DNA of 64,000 bases, from contig CP154956.1 in NCBI GenBank assembly GCA_039621445.1, forward strand, positions 41,998,437-42,062,436. Reading direction: 5' to 3'. A program made the position numbers and the translations under genes. This DNA is from Euglena gracilis. Taxonomy: Eukaryota > Euglenida > Euglenophyceae > Euglenales. Below the pieces are notes generated by a model that made no database searches, was not told where the DNA came from, and saw only the letters and a program-made list of their open reading frames with translations. Position 1 is the first letter of the stretch; every line of letters begins with the position of its first letter. Shown here piece after piece: positions 51,834 to 62,804 of the stretch.

Positions 51834-53503
51834 TGTGTGTGTGTGTGGCTGTCAATTCTGCCACGATAAGGTGTGCCACGGTGCATCAGTATGGAATACC
51901 ACAGCTTTCTTGAGCCGTCTGGTGTGACCCGAACACCCACACTTGCGCCCGCCCGTCCGCAGGGGCCTCCCCAGTCAAGACGGCGCTGGTGCAGCTGGCG
52001 ATGTCGGGCAACACGCTGGCCCCCTCGGGGGCGACGGAGCTGGCGGCGCAGTTCGCCGGCCTTTCCGCTGCAGACGAGTTCCACCCAAGCGCGTACCGCA
52101 GCTTCGTGCCCCCCAAGTCCTCGCTGGAGCACCCGCTGTACGGCGGCTTTGGCCGCGGCCGCCTGACAAACCGGGCCCTCATCCAGGGCAGGCGGTGCCT
52201 TGGCTTATGACTGCATATGATCGTGTGGGTGTCTCTTCAGTGCCCTGAATGAACAGGCACGCCTGGCTTCAGTGCCCGGGGAGGTGGTGCCCTACACCAT
52301 GCGGAACTCCTGGGTGTGATGCGGTGCGTTGGGTTGCCGTATCGTTCTGGATGACTCAATTGAGGCACAGGGTGGACGACTGGACATCCAAATGCTTTCC
52401 AAAGGAGCCCATTTCCTCCCGAGGTTTGAGAAAGCAAACAGTTGCCGGCTGATATAAGACATTTGAAAAGACTGACTTGACTTGACTAACTCAGCTTGAC
52501 TTGACCCCCACCCAGGGGCCCAAGCCGGTCCAGAAGTGGGCGGACTCCATCTCCACGGCGGACGCCATGTTCGCCACTGCGCCGCGTTGGCCCCCGCCCG
52601 CCCACCCGTACCTCGAGCAGCACCTCGGGCCCGGGCGGCGCTTTTCGTCCCCAGGGGCCCAGCGCCATACCGGGGACCCAGCCAACCAGATCTCATGTCT
52701 CATTGGCTGTGGGGTGGGCCACGCCTTCACCCTCCCCAGGGTGGCTCAGGGGAAATTTGGGTTGCTTGGAAAACCAGTCAGGTACTTCCGACCCCCCCCC
52801 CGGGATGGGAGGGCCACTCCCGCAACACTCCAAAGAAATGTCTCAAACCCGCGGGCCTCAAACGTTCCTTCAAGGACGCCTTCTGGCGCCGGGTGGGGGA
52901 ACGTTGGGGGGGGGGTTGTACCTGCCTGCCCAGGCGCCCAGGGTCTCGAAGGGCTACTTCGAGACCCTGCTGTCCCTGGGGTTGGCCATCTTCAGCCTGT
53001 CGGGGGACGGTCAATCAAGCGATGCCCTGGCGGCAGCGCAATGTGGGCGGGCTGCTCGTCACGGAGCGGCAGCTGCGCGACGCGTTCAACGAGCTGGACG
53101 CAGACGGGCAGGGCTGGATCGACCGGGCGCAGTTCGAGCGGCTGTACGGCAGCCTCGAGAACTTCGGCGTGCAGACCTCCCAGAAGAGGGTGTGTTGGCG
53201 CCTGCTCAGACACAGCGAAGTGCTGGGGAAACCCCAACGTGGTTGGACTTTGATGTGCGTTCATGCACAGCGTTTTGTTTTCCAACTCTCATCCACGTCT
53301 GGCTCAGAAAGCATCTCATACAAATGGTTTTATTCGGCCCATCACCGGAACGACAAACACACACACAACCCAGCCTGGCCCCGGATCAACTTGCCTTCCT
53401 CCCACAGCTGTGCAGCAGCCTGGACCGGTACCGGATTGGGGACAGCGGCAGGCTGAGTTTCGACGAGTTCTGCGTCCTGATGTTGACGGTGGCCCAGCGG
53501 TAG
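43225..53503 (+). CDS. Leucine-rich-repeat protein with C-terminal EF-hand pair
   Basis: Well-supported exons: 43225-about 43320, about 43985-44080, 45072-45163, 45646-45740, 46022-about 46084, about 46926-47022, 47680-47733, 47852-47903, 48295-48425, 49052-about 49205, about 49678-49739, 50024-50218, 51353-51593, 51963-about 52190, about 52516-52680, parts of 52850-53010, about 53041-53190, and 53408-53503 (TAG). The LRRs are of the 28-residue ribonuclease-inhibitor type, for example YLNLKGNALGDDGVQVV, ILDLSDNAIKDSGGLAV, LAGNRIRKTGVAAIANAL, and LNVGYNLLGEAL. The C-terminus has ELDADGQGWIDRAQFERLYG and GDSGRLSFDEF, an EF-hand pair. The first loop has Q instead of E at position 12 and the second is distorted, so calcium binding is doubtful. 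Between them lies a segment with HPLYGGFGRG. The layout recalls LRRC74-like or flagella-associated LRR proteins, which is inference. At least eight introns are stem-ended. Confidence 0.8.
44081..45071 (+). other. Stem-ended LRR-gene intron
   Basis: CAGGGCGGC at +4 pairs with GCCGCCCTG ending at -6 (9 bp). Removal gives GNRTVEILDLSDNAIKDSG, a regular LRR step. Confidence 0.9.
45164..45645 (+). other. Stem-ended LRR-gene intron
   Basis: CAGGCTT at +4 pairs with AGGCCTG ending at -6 (one G-U). Removal gives ATLQSLCLAGNRIRKTG. It contains the nested repeat at 45274-45596. Confidence 0.85.
45274..45596. mobile_element. Putative TIR element with ACAATTTTTTA ends, nested in an intron
   Basis: The left end ACAATTTTTTA and the right end TAAAAAATTGT are perfect 11-bp inverted repeats. 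The interior repeats GTGACTGxCTGGTTTTT words and has a GGCGCCAAAGGCGCC hairpin. No flanking duplication is visible. Confidence 0.45.
45741..46021 (+). other. Stem-ended LRR-gene intron
   Basis: CAGAGGGTCG at +4 faces TGGCCCCCTG ending at -6 (ten positions, one mismatch, one or more G-U). Removal gives KLDLSDNRLRDGGVAVVA in phase 0. Confidence 0.85.
46081..46925 (+). other. LRR-gene intron, type ambiguous
   Basis: CGTTT at +4 pairs with AAACG ending at -6 and joins NHR to QLNVARNEV in frame. A GT-AG intron 46085-46929 is also in frame and gives NHRFLNVARNEV. The sequence alone does not settle which is used. Confidence 0.4.
47023..47679 (+). other. Stem-ended LRR-gene intron with 11-bp stem
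   Basis: CACGCCTCGCC at +4 pairs perfectly with GGCGAGGCGTG ending at -6. Removal gives LQALNVGYNLLGEALVDF in frame. The ends do not start with CAG, so the stem rather than the trinucleotide is the constant feature. Confidence 0.9.
47734..47851 (+). other. 118-nt stem-ended LRR-gene intron
   Basis: CAG at +4 pairs with CTG ending at -6. After two mismatches, CTGCCTGTG pairs with CACAGGCGG. Removal gives PALSVNVSLMELDLEANL, a regular LRR. Confidence 0.8.
47904..48294 (+). other. Stem-ended LRR-gene intron
   Basis: CAGCCGG at +4 pairs with CCGGCTG ending at -6. Removal gives LFTPEHAKRFGEALLKVG in frame. Confidence 0.85.
48426..49051 (+). other. Stem-ended LRR-gene intron
   Basis: CACGGC at +4 pairs with GCCGTG ending at -6, with more pairs after a mismatch. 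Removal gives ALSALRYVDLSSVGLTARC in phase 0. Confidence 0.8.
48870..49045. repeat. Degenerate GGGCT/GGGCC pentamer tract
   Basis: G-rich near-pentameric repeats (GGGCTGGGCC...) run up to the 3' end of intron 48426-49051 and overlap its terminal stem. They could fold into G-quadruplexes on the coding strand. Confidence 0.8.
49740..50023 (+). other. Stem-ended LRR-gene intron
   Basis: CAGTGCTGTG at +4 pairs with CGCGGCGCTG ending at -6 (10 bp with three G-U). Removal gives LSLALNNNLYFSSLVVADN. Confidence 0.85.
50325..50700. repeat. (ACACC)n minisatellite with about 144-bp higher-order repeat
   Basis: ACACC pentamers with the variant block ACCGCACCACACCACACCAA at 50335 and again at 50479, and a similar GCACC-rich block near 50640. 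It lies in the GT-AG intron 50219-51352 of the LRR gene. The unit is the same as at 42765-43110. Confidence 0.95.
51803..51847. repeat. (GA)n(GT)n microsatellite
   Basis: Short GA then GT run in intron 51594-51962. Confidence 0.9.
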
Positions 53504-55200
53504 CCTGCCAGCTCCCCCCCCCCCCTGCTCCCCCTCTCTGCCCCTCCACCCCACAACCACTCTGCAGACTCTCCTCGTCTTCATGTCCGCCTGTTCTGCG
53601 TTGCATGGCTGCCTCCCCCAACCTTTGGCCTCACCCACCCCCAATTCAGCGTTGCCATCGACACACAGGAAGCACCCTCTCTCCCATTATTCTCGCAGTG
53701 GTATTCCTTCCCCCTGGTTTTGGCTCAGCCTACGTGCCAAAATCACCTGATGATATTGGGGGGGGGGGGTAATGCCGCCTCAAATAAGCGCCGTTGGCTT
53801 TCCCATATGGAGTCTTTTTTTTGCTGGGGGTCCCACTGCAACCATGCATCTACCCAGCGCCTGTGTCGTTTTGACCATCTTCTGTCCCCCATCAGTCCGC
53901 ACATCGTTGTATGTTTTCCCCTTTCACTGTTTTTCATAAATGTGATGCCTGACCTCACCCCTCATATTGTCTGTTCACAAATGGGGACAAGCAAGCTGAT
54001 TTTCAAGTTTATTTGCATCTTTTTTGTGCTTTTTGATTTGTACTTTTATTTTATTAAATGTTCACCCCTGTGAGAATGGAGTGTCTGCTCTGTCTGTTTA
54101 AAGGGACATATTTGTGATCCTTGAGTTTGAACACACACACACACACACACAGGGATAAATATGTGGATATATGGGGGAGCAAGCCCAATTTGCAGACCCA
54201 GTTTGTTGGAGCAGCAGACAGGCTTGCCGTCTCATTTTCAGGAGAATCATCATGTCTGTGGACCGAATGAACTTTTCCTCTTTGACATTATGACCGACCC
54301 AACCTATCCCCCACAGCCGCCAACAGCGGCCACCCCCTAAATTGTTGATTTGACACGAAGAATGGAAAAGTACAATGACAACAAGTTGGCATGGGAATGC
54401 AGCATCATAACCTGAACCTGCCAGGGTCCCATCACCAGGCCACCTTCTTCATCACTTGGTGCCTGTCAGGGTCAAAACCCATTCCCTTCCCCTGAACACG
54501 TGGGATTCGGATCCTGCTGGTGTAACAATGTCTGAATAGTGGTGGGGTCGGCCTTGCCCTAAAATTCGGCCCGATGAGGAGCTGTCCTCCCTCCCGAGGT
54601 CGATTGAAAATAGATGTGGCACACAAATATTATATCGTAATATTTTAGTATTTGGTGAGTGTCATGTTTCCACCCAGACAAACAACGACCGGCATAATAT
54701 AGAAGACGCAAAACTCCAGAATACTGCTATGTGATGTTCAAGAGGGACGTACTCCTGACTCGATGGGGGCCGTAGGCTCGGAGGCCACCCAATCTCCCTG
54801 CACGCCATCCGTCCGCGCTGACCTCACCTAACACCTGAGGTCGTTGAGCCAAACGTGACCAAACCCAACACAATTTCCAAGGAAAACTTCATATGAAGCC
54901 TTTGACACGCCAGAAAGGCAGGTGGTGTTGGTGCCCCCGCTCCCCATGGACGAGCCAGTCACTTGACACAACACAAGGGTAACGGCAAAGCCGCTGGCCA
55001 CCAACCCAAGCCGCACACTTCCGCCGGCCTCCAGCGTCCTCGACCAGGCGGGTGGAGAGTGAGCTCTGCCCCGCCTGTGAGGGCGGCGAGGTGAAGGGTG
55101 GCCCTGCCCCCCTCACCTCAGGATCAGTTTCATTTGGAGGTCTGACTGCTCCCCAGGCTGTCGGCGATGCCCTTGGGGGCTCAGCTCGACGCTTTGTTTT
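53504..55200. other. 3' flank and spacer after the LRR gene
   Basis: No gene is supported. The first few hundred bases are C-rich then T-rich and probably hold the 3'UTR. A short (CA)n lies at 54131-54150. The rest has no repeated or coding signal that I can name. Confidence 0.4.
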
Positions 55201-55229
55201 TTCTTTCACACCCAATTCCCCTGCCCCAC

Positions 55230-56090
55230 CCCGGGAGGAAGGGTAGCCAGCCCCCCCCCCCCAGGGCAGAACGGGAAACGGCCTCGCGGCCAGGGTGGTG
55301 GGGGGGGGGGGGGCGACCACCCCCCCCACCACCTCTTCCCGTCGTTCTGGTGGCACGAATTTTTGGACGCCAAAAATTTTTCCTGGCGCCTTCGGCGCCG
55401 GGTGTTTTTTTTTTACCCATTCTGGGACCCATACACGAGGTCCCCCCAAAACCCCCCCAAAATCCCATTTTTTCACACCTTCCAAAATGTCAACATTTTC
55501 TCGAAATTTTGATTTTGAGCGGTTTTTGATGCAAAAAAAAGCCATTGAAAATCAAAAAAAATCCAAGGGAAAAAATCTAAGTAAAATTGGATTGTGCCAA
55601 AATTTGTCCATTTTTTTTTGAGCTTCGTTTTTTTTTTAACCCCCTCCTAAAAACTACCAATTTTTAACCTGAAATTTTTGAGGGTTTTTTTTGTGAAAAA
55701 ATGTGGGTTTCCATCAAAAAATCATGCATTTGGGGTTCGTTTTTCAAAAAAAAATCAAAAATTTCCCCCGGCCAACATCCCCGTTGGCCGAAATTGGTGA
55801 AAATGCTGTGGTGGGTTGGGGGGCTAGCTTCGCTTTTGGCGCAGTTTGTGTAGTGAGTGGCCACCCCGACCCCCCCTCCCCACCCACCCACTCCAAAGTC
55901 GAGCTCAAATCGGCCGAAAAAGTTTAAAAATATATTTCCGGCCCGGCCTTCGGCTGGGCCAAAATCTGACCCATGGCGGGGTGGTCCAGACCCCCAGGGG
56001 GGTCACACAAGCGTTAAATGAATGTGGGTCGACCCCCCCCCCACCAGGCCTTCCCGTTCTGCCCCCCCCCCAGCCAGGCTTCTGGAATCC
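55230..56090. repeat. Compound of repeat fragments
   Basis: The GGTGGGGGG..CCACCACCTCxTCCCG palindromic block is shared with 19735-19830. A CTGGCGCCTTCGGCGCCGGGTG hairpin block is followed by ACCCAxxxTGGGACCCATA and a long AT-rich part shared with 58490-58920. GGTCGACCCCCCxCACCAGGCCTTCC (about 56025) is also shared with 19860 and 41775. It looks like nested or joined copies of several non-coding elements. Confidence 0.55.
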
Positions 56091-56361
56091 TTCCCTGGGC
56101 CAGAACGTGCCCCAAAACAGTCTTTCTGGGCTTCTGGCATCTTTGGCGCCGAAGGTGCCCTGGCCGAGTGCCCATCGGGGGGGTCCTGGAGTGCCTGCCC
56201 AGACACTCCACGCGCTCTCAGGCCCCCCTCCTCCCCGGGATGGGCCAATTCAGCCGGCTCGCTGTGTGGGAATTTGTCCTCTCTCGCCGGATTTGCCAGG
56301 TGCTCGCTCTGGGGCCCCATTGCCCCAACTGCACTGCCTTCCAACCTCCTGCAGCAGTGCC

Positions 56362-56376
56362 CTGTGGCCCCCGCAG
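56362..56376 (+). promoter_or_regulatory. Probable trans-splice acceptor for the b561 gene
   Basis: CTGTGGCCCCCGCAG ends at 56376, 16 nt before the ATG at 56393. No coding exon lies upstream. Confidence 0.4.
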
Positions 56377-56392
56377 GGCCTCCGGGCCCGGG

Positions 56393-59300
56393 ATGTTCCT
56401 GTTCGTGAAGCAGCTGATCTGCACCGCTTTCATGGTGGGGCTCATCGTGTGGATTATCGTGTACCTCAATGGCTTTGAGTGTGAGGCGCGACCCACTCTG
56501 ATCGTTGGTGGTCAACACTTCTCAGACGGGGGAGGGGGTCAACACCTCCCGCCAGGGAAGGGGAGACCTGGGATCTTAAGTACGTGAGAACAGAAACAAT
56601 AAACAAAGCGGGAAAAAACGTTTTCGAAGGTCTGATTCTTAATTTTTTTATTTTGCAGTTTAATTTTTAATTTCATAGTTTATTTTTTTTAAATTTGTAG
56701 TCTTGAAGAAATGGTGGGGAAACATGAGAATGGGGAGATTGACACAAAATAGTATGCAAGCTGGGAGACCTGTGGGACCAAAACCATGCAACATATAAAC
56801 ACGGAACTCCCAACCCTAAGATCTCCAGACCCTCGCGATGCAGTGGCATCGCCTGGGATCCAGCAAGGTTGAGCAACGACCAGGCGTCGACCTCAGGGAA
56901 GTGATCAGCTTCAATTGGCACCCTCTCTTCATGTCAATCGCCTTCGTTGTCCTGATGAGTGAAGGTGCCTCTGCCTACCGGTGTGTCTGCCGGTATTTTT
57001 TTTTGTTCACCGCGTCCCTTGTGAGCCAAACAATCATTCTGCTGGCGAAGAAAAAAAGATCTTTGTATCCCTGCCGTGTAATGAATCGTCATACCCCTAA
57101 TTTTTTGAAAACTTCTTGTGAGAATTAAGCAGGGACACAGTTCACCACATATCACCACGAAGCAGTGAAAACGTGCACACATCCGTACATGATGCTCCTG
57201 AGCGTGTGGAACGTTGCCATTAACTCTGGAACGGTGGAAACAATGCATCCACACACCAGTTGCTGCTGCCAACAGCAAAAGTGCTTTGTGATTGAGTGTT
57301 CTTCAATCCACCACGTGTCAAATGTAATGATTTGGTGCAAATTTTCAAGGCATATAATGAGGAACACAGTTTCCAAAAGGTATGGGAAACATATTCCATC
57401 CAGCCTAATTACCTGATTTATTATTAAGAGCAATTCCTGGTATGGAACGTTTTCGTTGTTGGCTGCAACAAAAGTGGCATGTGGCTGCACAATTGCTCCA
57501 TCATTCCAGAGCTGAAGGCAACGTTGCACACGCTCACAGCATCATGCCTGCCCTTGTGTAGGCACCTGGACAGCTGCATGCGCGTATCCACTTTGCACGA
57601 CAGTGGTTTTTACATTACCCCCCCCCCCTATGTCCAACGACCCCCCTATGTCCAATGACCACCCCCCCGGTCAGAGGACACCTTTTTGGAGGTTTGACCA
57701 AATTTTTGGTCCCGGCGTGAAGCGCCGGGACGAAAAATTTTGCCCAAAATTTTGCCAAAAATTTGGCCAAAATGCCATTTTTGACACTTTTTGGACAAAA
57801 ATTTGTCAAAATTGCCCAAAATTTTCGGCGCGAAGCGCCAGAAGGGAAAATTTGGGCATTTTTGGGTGGGTAGGGACCCGGGTACCCACCAACTTTCTTT
57901 TGACCCTATGTCCAACGACCACCCCCCCGGTCAGAGGACACCTTTTTGGTCACTACCCTATGTCCAACGACCACCCCCCTGGTCAGAGGACAGAGGTTAC
58001 CGGTCATTGGACATAGGGGGGGGGGTATTTCTCCACCTCCCATGGCATCCGCTGTCTACAGAAACCCCCCCCCAACTGGGGAGTTGGCAGCAGCCAAGTT
58101 GGGAAGCACAGAGGGGGGGGGGCAACTTCCCAGGGAGGGGGGAACTGTTTGTCATTTGCACCTTTTCATTTACCATGTCCCCCCGAGCAATTCCCCCAGA
58201 GGGGTGATGGGAGTTGCTCGCTGTTAGAACATTTTGTCTCATGAAGAACGTGCAAAAACAACCGACAAGAATCAACTTTTTGGGGGCACTTTCAAAAATC
58301 ACCTCTGGCAAGTGTGCTTGAACTCGACCATTTATTGCAAAATCCATAATAGTTGCCAAAAATGACTCCTCTTTGCAGGGCGGTCCGTAAGGGACGGGAT
58401 TTTTTTTTTTTAGTTAAGGACCGCCCCCTTAAGGACCGCCCCCTTAAGGACCGCCCCCCCCCCCAATACACAGAAACCCGAAATTTTTTTCCAGCGCCTT
58501 CGGCGCCGGGTGTTTTTTTTTTTTGATCCGTTTTGGGACCCATGTGGGAGGTCCTAAAACTGCCCGTTTTGGGACCTATATAGGTCCCACGAAAAAACCC
58601 CAAAATCCCGTTTTTTTTTCACACCTTCCAAAAATTCAACAATGTTTTCTCAAAATTTTGATTTTTGAGAGGTTTTTGAAGCAAAAATGCCATTGAACAT
58701 CCCAAGAATTTCCAAAGAGAAAAAATATACTTGAAATTTGAATGTTCCAAAATTTGGTCCCGTTTTTTTGACCTGCATTTTTTGACCCCCCTCCTTAAAA
58801 ACTGACAATTTTCAACCCTAAAATTTTGGAGTTTTTTTTTTGAAAAATGTGGTTTTCCATCAAAAAAATCATGTATTTTGGGTTCATTTTTCAAAGCTAT
58901 TTTCAAAAAACTTCCCCGGCCAAAATCCTTATTTTTCGGTTGAAGTGTATTGGGACAGGATTTTTTTTTGCTTAAGGACCGCCCTGCCTGTTTGTGTCAC
59001 AGGTTGGGGTATGGGAATAGTTCGGCGGTCAAAATCCCCCCCGGGGCTGTTCTCCGCCCCCCGTTTTGGTCATAAAGGGTCCCAGGGACGGGAATAGATC
59101 TGGGCATGGTAGCTCGGGGGGGGGCATGGTATTTTTCCAGGGACCGGACCAGAGGAACATGCAAAACCCTCAGATGAGTCACAGTATTTCAGGCTGGGAA
59201 GCTGCTTCAATTTTGACCGATTGGTAGCTGATTGCTTCAACAATACTGCTGTGCCTCAGATATTTGCGTATTTCTCGTGAACACCAATTATACCCCCCCC

Positions 59301-61874
59301 CCCTGTCTAAGGACCACCCTTGTCTAAGCACCCCCCCCGGTTCTTACCCATCTTTTTAAAGGTCATCGTCATGGGGAGGTTTATTTTGTGTGCATTTTTT
59401 AAGGGAAATTTCTCAAAAATTTCGAAATTTCTGCAACTTCTGAGACCTGATTTGGTGAGGTATTGTTGATTTCTGCATCCAAATGTGTGTGGGTTCAACA
59501 GTGGACCTCCAAAATAAGGGAATTTTTCCTTTTCGGCGCGAAGCGCCGGATTTTTTTTGCAGTCAAATTTTTCCCCCTTGTCTAACCACCACACCCCTGG
59601 TTCTTACCCATATTTTGGCAAAAATAAGCACCACCCCCCCCGGTTCTTACCCATCTTTTCCGGTGCTTAGACAAGGGGGGGGGGTAATATTATTATCCAA
59701 AAAAGGTTCAATGTTTTTCAGGTCCACAAGAGGAAAGGACCCGAGGATCAACGTTTCGAGGGAGGTGAAGTATTATGGTTTCGTAAATTTATTGCTTTAT
59801 TGATTCTCTATCTGACGATAATCAAAACGGCCAGCCAAAGTCAGCTGCCATGCCCTCAGGTACCCACACGGCGTCAAGGTGGAGCCCAACACGCCGCAGC
59901 ACAAGCTCCGAAAGCGGTACCACGTCATGACGATGACTGGGGCAGTGGTGTCATGCCTGCTGGGGCTGCTGTGCATCCACCGCAACCACGCCATGCACCA
60001 GTACCCACGGCCGAGGCTCCAAGCATATTTTGGTCAACATTTATTCGACTTCCTGCTGCCCACCACTGAACATATGTCCGCACAGACACACGCACGCACA
60101 CACGCACACACAGGCACACACATCACACAACACACAACACACACACACAATAACAACACACACGCAACTCACAACACACACAATTTACAACACACACACA
60201 CACATAATGATTTGTGATGTATGTGCTCGAAAGCGTGTGTTTGTGTGTGCTCAAGTGTGTGTGTGGTGTGGTGTGGTGTGTGTGTGTGTGTGTATTGTCG
60301 TTGTGTTGTGTGTTGTATGCTGTTTGTGTGCATTTGTGTGTTGTGTTGTGTGAGTGTGTGTTGCGCACATGCACGCACTGCGTGTGTGCGTGCGTACGTG
60401 CGTGCATGCGTTTGTCCTTGTGGCCCCTCCCTGGTCCACCATCTTTGTTCGATGTGTTGCACTTGTCCTCATCTTGATCAGGCTGGACCCTACCCCAAGG
60501 TCCCAGTGATCCAAACGCCTCTCTGTGGAGCCCGGCTGGCTGGGGCCCCGGGCCCATCTCTACTCCGCCCACTCCTGGTTCGGCGTCGCCACCCTCTTCC
60601 TCCTCCTCACGCAGTTCTCCCTCGGCGTCTACGCGTTTGGCGTGGCCCCCGCCATGCAGGGGCTGGCACGGCAGGGTCACCACTGGTACCAGTGGTCTGG
60701 GGGAGGGTTGCTGGCAGTCGCCAGACTGCCTGTTGCCTCTTCCGGGCTGAACAGGAATCTTTGATATCCTTGCACACCGTGTGTTTCTCAATGCATTTTT
60801 TTAAAAAAATATACAGTTCAAAAATTAATGCAATACAAGAGACAATTAGCGTCTTAACAGTGGCATGGTTTGAGTGAATTATTCTCGGCCCAGCTCTTTG
60901 TTCCGGGCCGAAAATTTTTGACACCCCAACACGGCCAAAAGTGCCATTTTGGGCACTTTTTTTTGTCAAAAATGCAAAGAAAATTCGGCGCGAAGCGAAG
61001 CGAAGAAAAACTTTGACCTTTTTGGTGCCCCCCCCCGGGGGGGGGGGTCGGTCCGGACCCCCTTTGGCAGGTGGGGGGGGGGGGGCAACACCCCACCTAA
61101 ACCCCGAACACAGCTCAAGGAAACCGCGCAAGGACCTAAACCCCGGCACTCTTGAGATGCACGGTGTGTGGCACCGTGCGCCCCTTTCAATGAAATGTGA
61201 CTGGAAATAATGAGAGTTTAATTATCAATGGGGGGGTGTCCCCCCCTCCTATACTGGGGGGATCCAACCCAGCGCCCCCACCTGCCTTTATAGTACTCAT
61301 ATCGAAGCCTGGGGTGGGGCTTGACCCGACTTTCCAGGTGCGTAGACCTCGCCCACACCGGCCGCTGGCGCCCAAGCAGCCGATGCGGCGGCGGCTGCTG
61401 CCGTGGCACCGCTTCCTCGGCCAGGGCACGGTGGTGCTCGCCCTCTGCACGATGGCGATGGGGCTGTTCGAGAAGCAGACGTTCCTGAAGGACCCCTGGG
61501 GCCGGCGCAGCCTCGTGGTCGGCGGCCTCGCCCTCCTCCTCATCCCCCTGCCCGGGGTCCCCCTCATTGGACGGATTGCGCTGTGGGCATTTGGGTTGGT
61601 GACCATAGAGAAGGGATAGAGAAGGGGGCTGGGGATGCCAAGTGGGTGTGTTCTCTGAAAACGGTATTACACCGCGTTTGCGGTTTTCCTCTGTTCCAAC
61701 AAAAACCAAGCCGCATCCGGAATTGCCTTCGGCTTGCCTGCCGGCGGTGCTGCAGCTGTTTTGGACCAGTTCTGGCGCGCAGGGGCCCTGTCGTCGGGAG
61801 GATTGATTGAGTATGCCTTCGCCACGCCCCTCCACAACGACGTCGCCAGCGTGCTGAGCGACTCCGAACTATAG
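56393..61874 (+). CDS. Cytochrome b561 family transmembrane electron carrier
   Basis: Exons 56393-56478, 56897-56980, 59860-60011, 60538-60716 (3' end tentative), 61338-61556 and 61812-61874 (TAG) give 260 aa, normal for the family. Helix 1 is FMVGLIVWIIVYL. FNWHPLFMSIAFVVLMSEGA, KRYHVMTMTGAVVSCLLGLL, HLYSAHSWFGVATLFLLLTQ and LLPWHRFLGQGTVVLAL follow. A last helix (LVVGGLALLLIPL) precedes a short polar tail. The four conserved histidines that hold two haems are present (NWHP, RYH, SAHSW, PWH). Family members pass electrons from ascorbate-type donors across a membrane, often reducing ferric iron or monodehydroascorbate. The membrane cannot be told from sequence. One intron is stem-ended (60012-60537) and the intron 56981-59859 carries three mobile elements. 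Confidence 0.88.
57616..58026. mobile_element. TATGTCCAACGACC TIR element
   Basis: The left end is TACCCCCCCCCCTATGTCC and the right end GGACATAGGGGGGGGGGTA, perfect inverted repeats. TATGTCCAACGACC plus CCCCCCGGTCAGAGGACA is reiterated at both sides and near 57905 and 57959. The interior has CGGCGTGAAGCGCCG and CGGCGCGAAGCGCC hairpins and TTTGGCCAAAATG words. No ORF. A short relative is at 5308-5394. Confidence 0.7.
58376..58986. mobile_element. CAGGGCGGTCC TIR element with 8-bp duplication
   Basis: The left end is CAGGGCGGTCC and the right end GGACCGCCCTG, perfect 11-bp inverted repeats. TTAAGGACCGCCCCC is repeated near the left end. Flanks are CCTCTTTG (58368-58375) and CCTGTTTG (58987-58994), 7 of 8 identical. 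The interior (AT-rich, with a GGCGCCTTCGGCGCC hairpin) is shared with 55380-55930. It lies in a GT-AG intron of the b561 gene. It starts CAG and ends CTG, like the stem-ended introns. Confidence 0.8.
59289..59694. mobile_element. CTGTCTAAG/CTTAGACAAGG TIR element
   Basis: The left end is ATACCCCCCCCCCTGTCTAAG and the right end CTTAGACAAGGGGGGGGGGT. GGTTCTTACCCATxTTTT is reiterated at both sides. It holds a CGGCGCGAAGCGCCGG hairpin near 59534. Related to 2459-2814. No ORF. Confidence 0.7.
60012..60537 (+). other. Stem-ended b561 intron
   Basis: GGCTCCA at +4 pairs with TGGAGCC ending at -6 (7 bp). Phases 1/1 agree. Removal gives HQYPRRLGPRAHLYSAHSW, leading into the conserved HSW helix. The intron contains CA/GT-rich tracts (60060-60410). 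Confidence 0.75.
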
Positions 61875-62800
61875 CGGACTGGGGCCCTCGGAGACTGGCC
61901 GCCCCCATCGGCGTCAGTTGCCGGCAGCCCATCGGCAGGCTGCACCTCAACGCTCCCGACTTGGCCGCGCTGGACGTTCCTTCACTCGGCTGTCGGGCGG
62001 GGCCTCCTCAGTTGTGGCAGTGGGAGAACTTGTGCATCACTGGTGAGCTTCAGCTGGCTTGTACTCGGTTTCGCGATCGCTTCGTGTTATGTGTTGAATT
62101 GTCTGTCCGTGGGTTCTTTCAGGTCATAGGAATGGCGGGGGCTAAAGAAATAATATATGGCACAGAACAGAAAGAACATTTTTTTCGAACTTGCATTATT
62201 TCATTTGTGACTTACAATAAGCAAGGTCACAGCTAATTCACCGATTTTTGGCAACAGTCTTCGGGTCTGTTTTTTTTTGTGGGAGGGTTTACACCCCGCC
62301 TCCTCACCCCACCCTTTCCCTTTGCGTTCTGCTTATCCCTTTACACTCTGCCTGCATTACCACTTACCCACAAACTTTTTTGCCTTTCTGACTTGGTGAA
62401 GCCTTCTTTTATCACCAGTTACCAGTTGTAATACTGACAGCAAAGCAAACACGCGAATGTACTTGGCAGGGAGACATGAAATATCGAAACTCACCATTCA
62501 TAGCTCATTGCTGTCTTGTTTTTGGGTCTGTTGTCGGAAACCTCCAGAGGGCAGCCCGAAACTTGGGCGTCCTCTATAAATTAGAAATAATAATCAAGTA
62601 ATTCAGCGATGATTCAGATTTGTGTCCTCAAACATATACCTAAATCCCTAAAGCTGCATCATTTTGCGTCTGAGCAACGTAGAAAAGGTGTTTTGCATTT
62701 TTGGTATTGGGAGACTTTTAAGGAGAGCTTTGCGGGGTTTGGGCCCCGCTTGAACTGCACGTGAGCAGCGCGACAGCCCCACTCAACTCCCCCCTTCTCT
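61875..62800. other. Spacer between b561 and the last gene
   Basis: The first 100 bases after the stop are still GC-rich, and the remainder is AT-rich. I see no exon. Confidence 0.4.
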
Positions 62801-62804
62801 CCCT

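Noticed and set aside
55230-56090. A single TIR element
   Set aside because: Sub-blocks match different repeats elsewhere, and I could not define matching ends or a duplication.
57616-58026. Stem-ended intron made by the TATGTCCAACGACC element
   Set aside because: It lies inside a GT-AG intron, its ends are not CAG/CTG, and no 8-bp duplication is visible.
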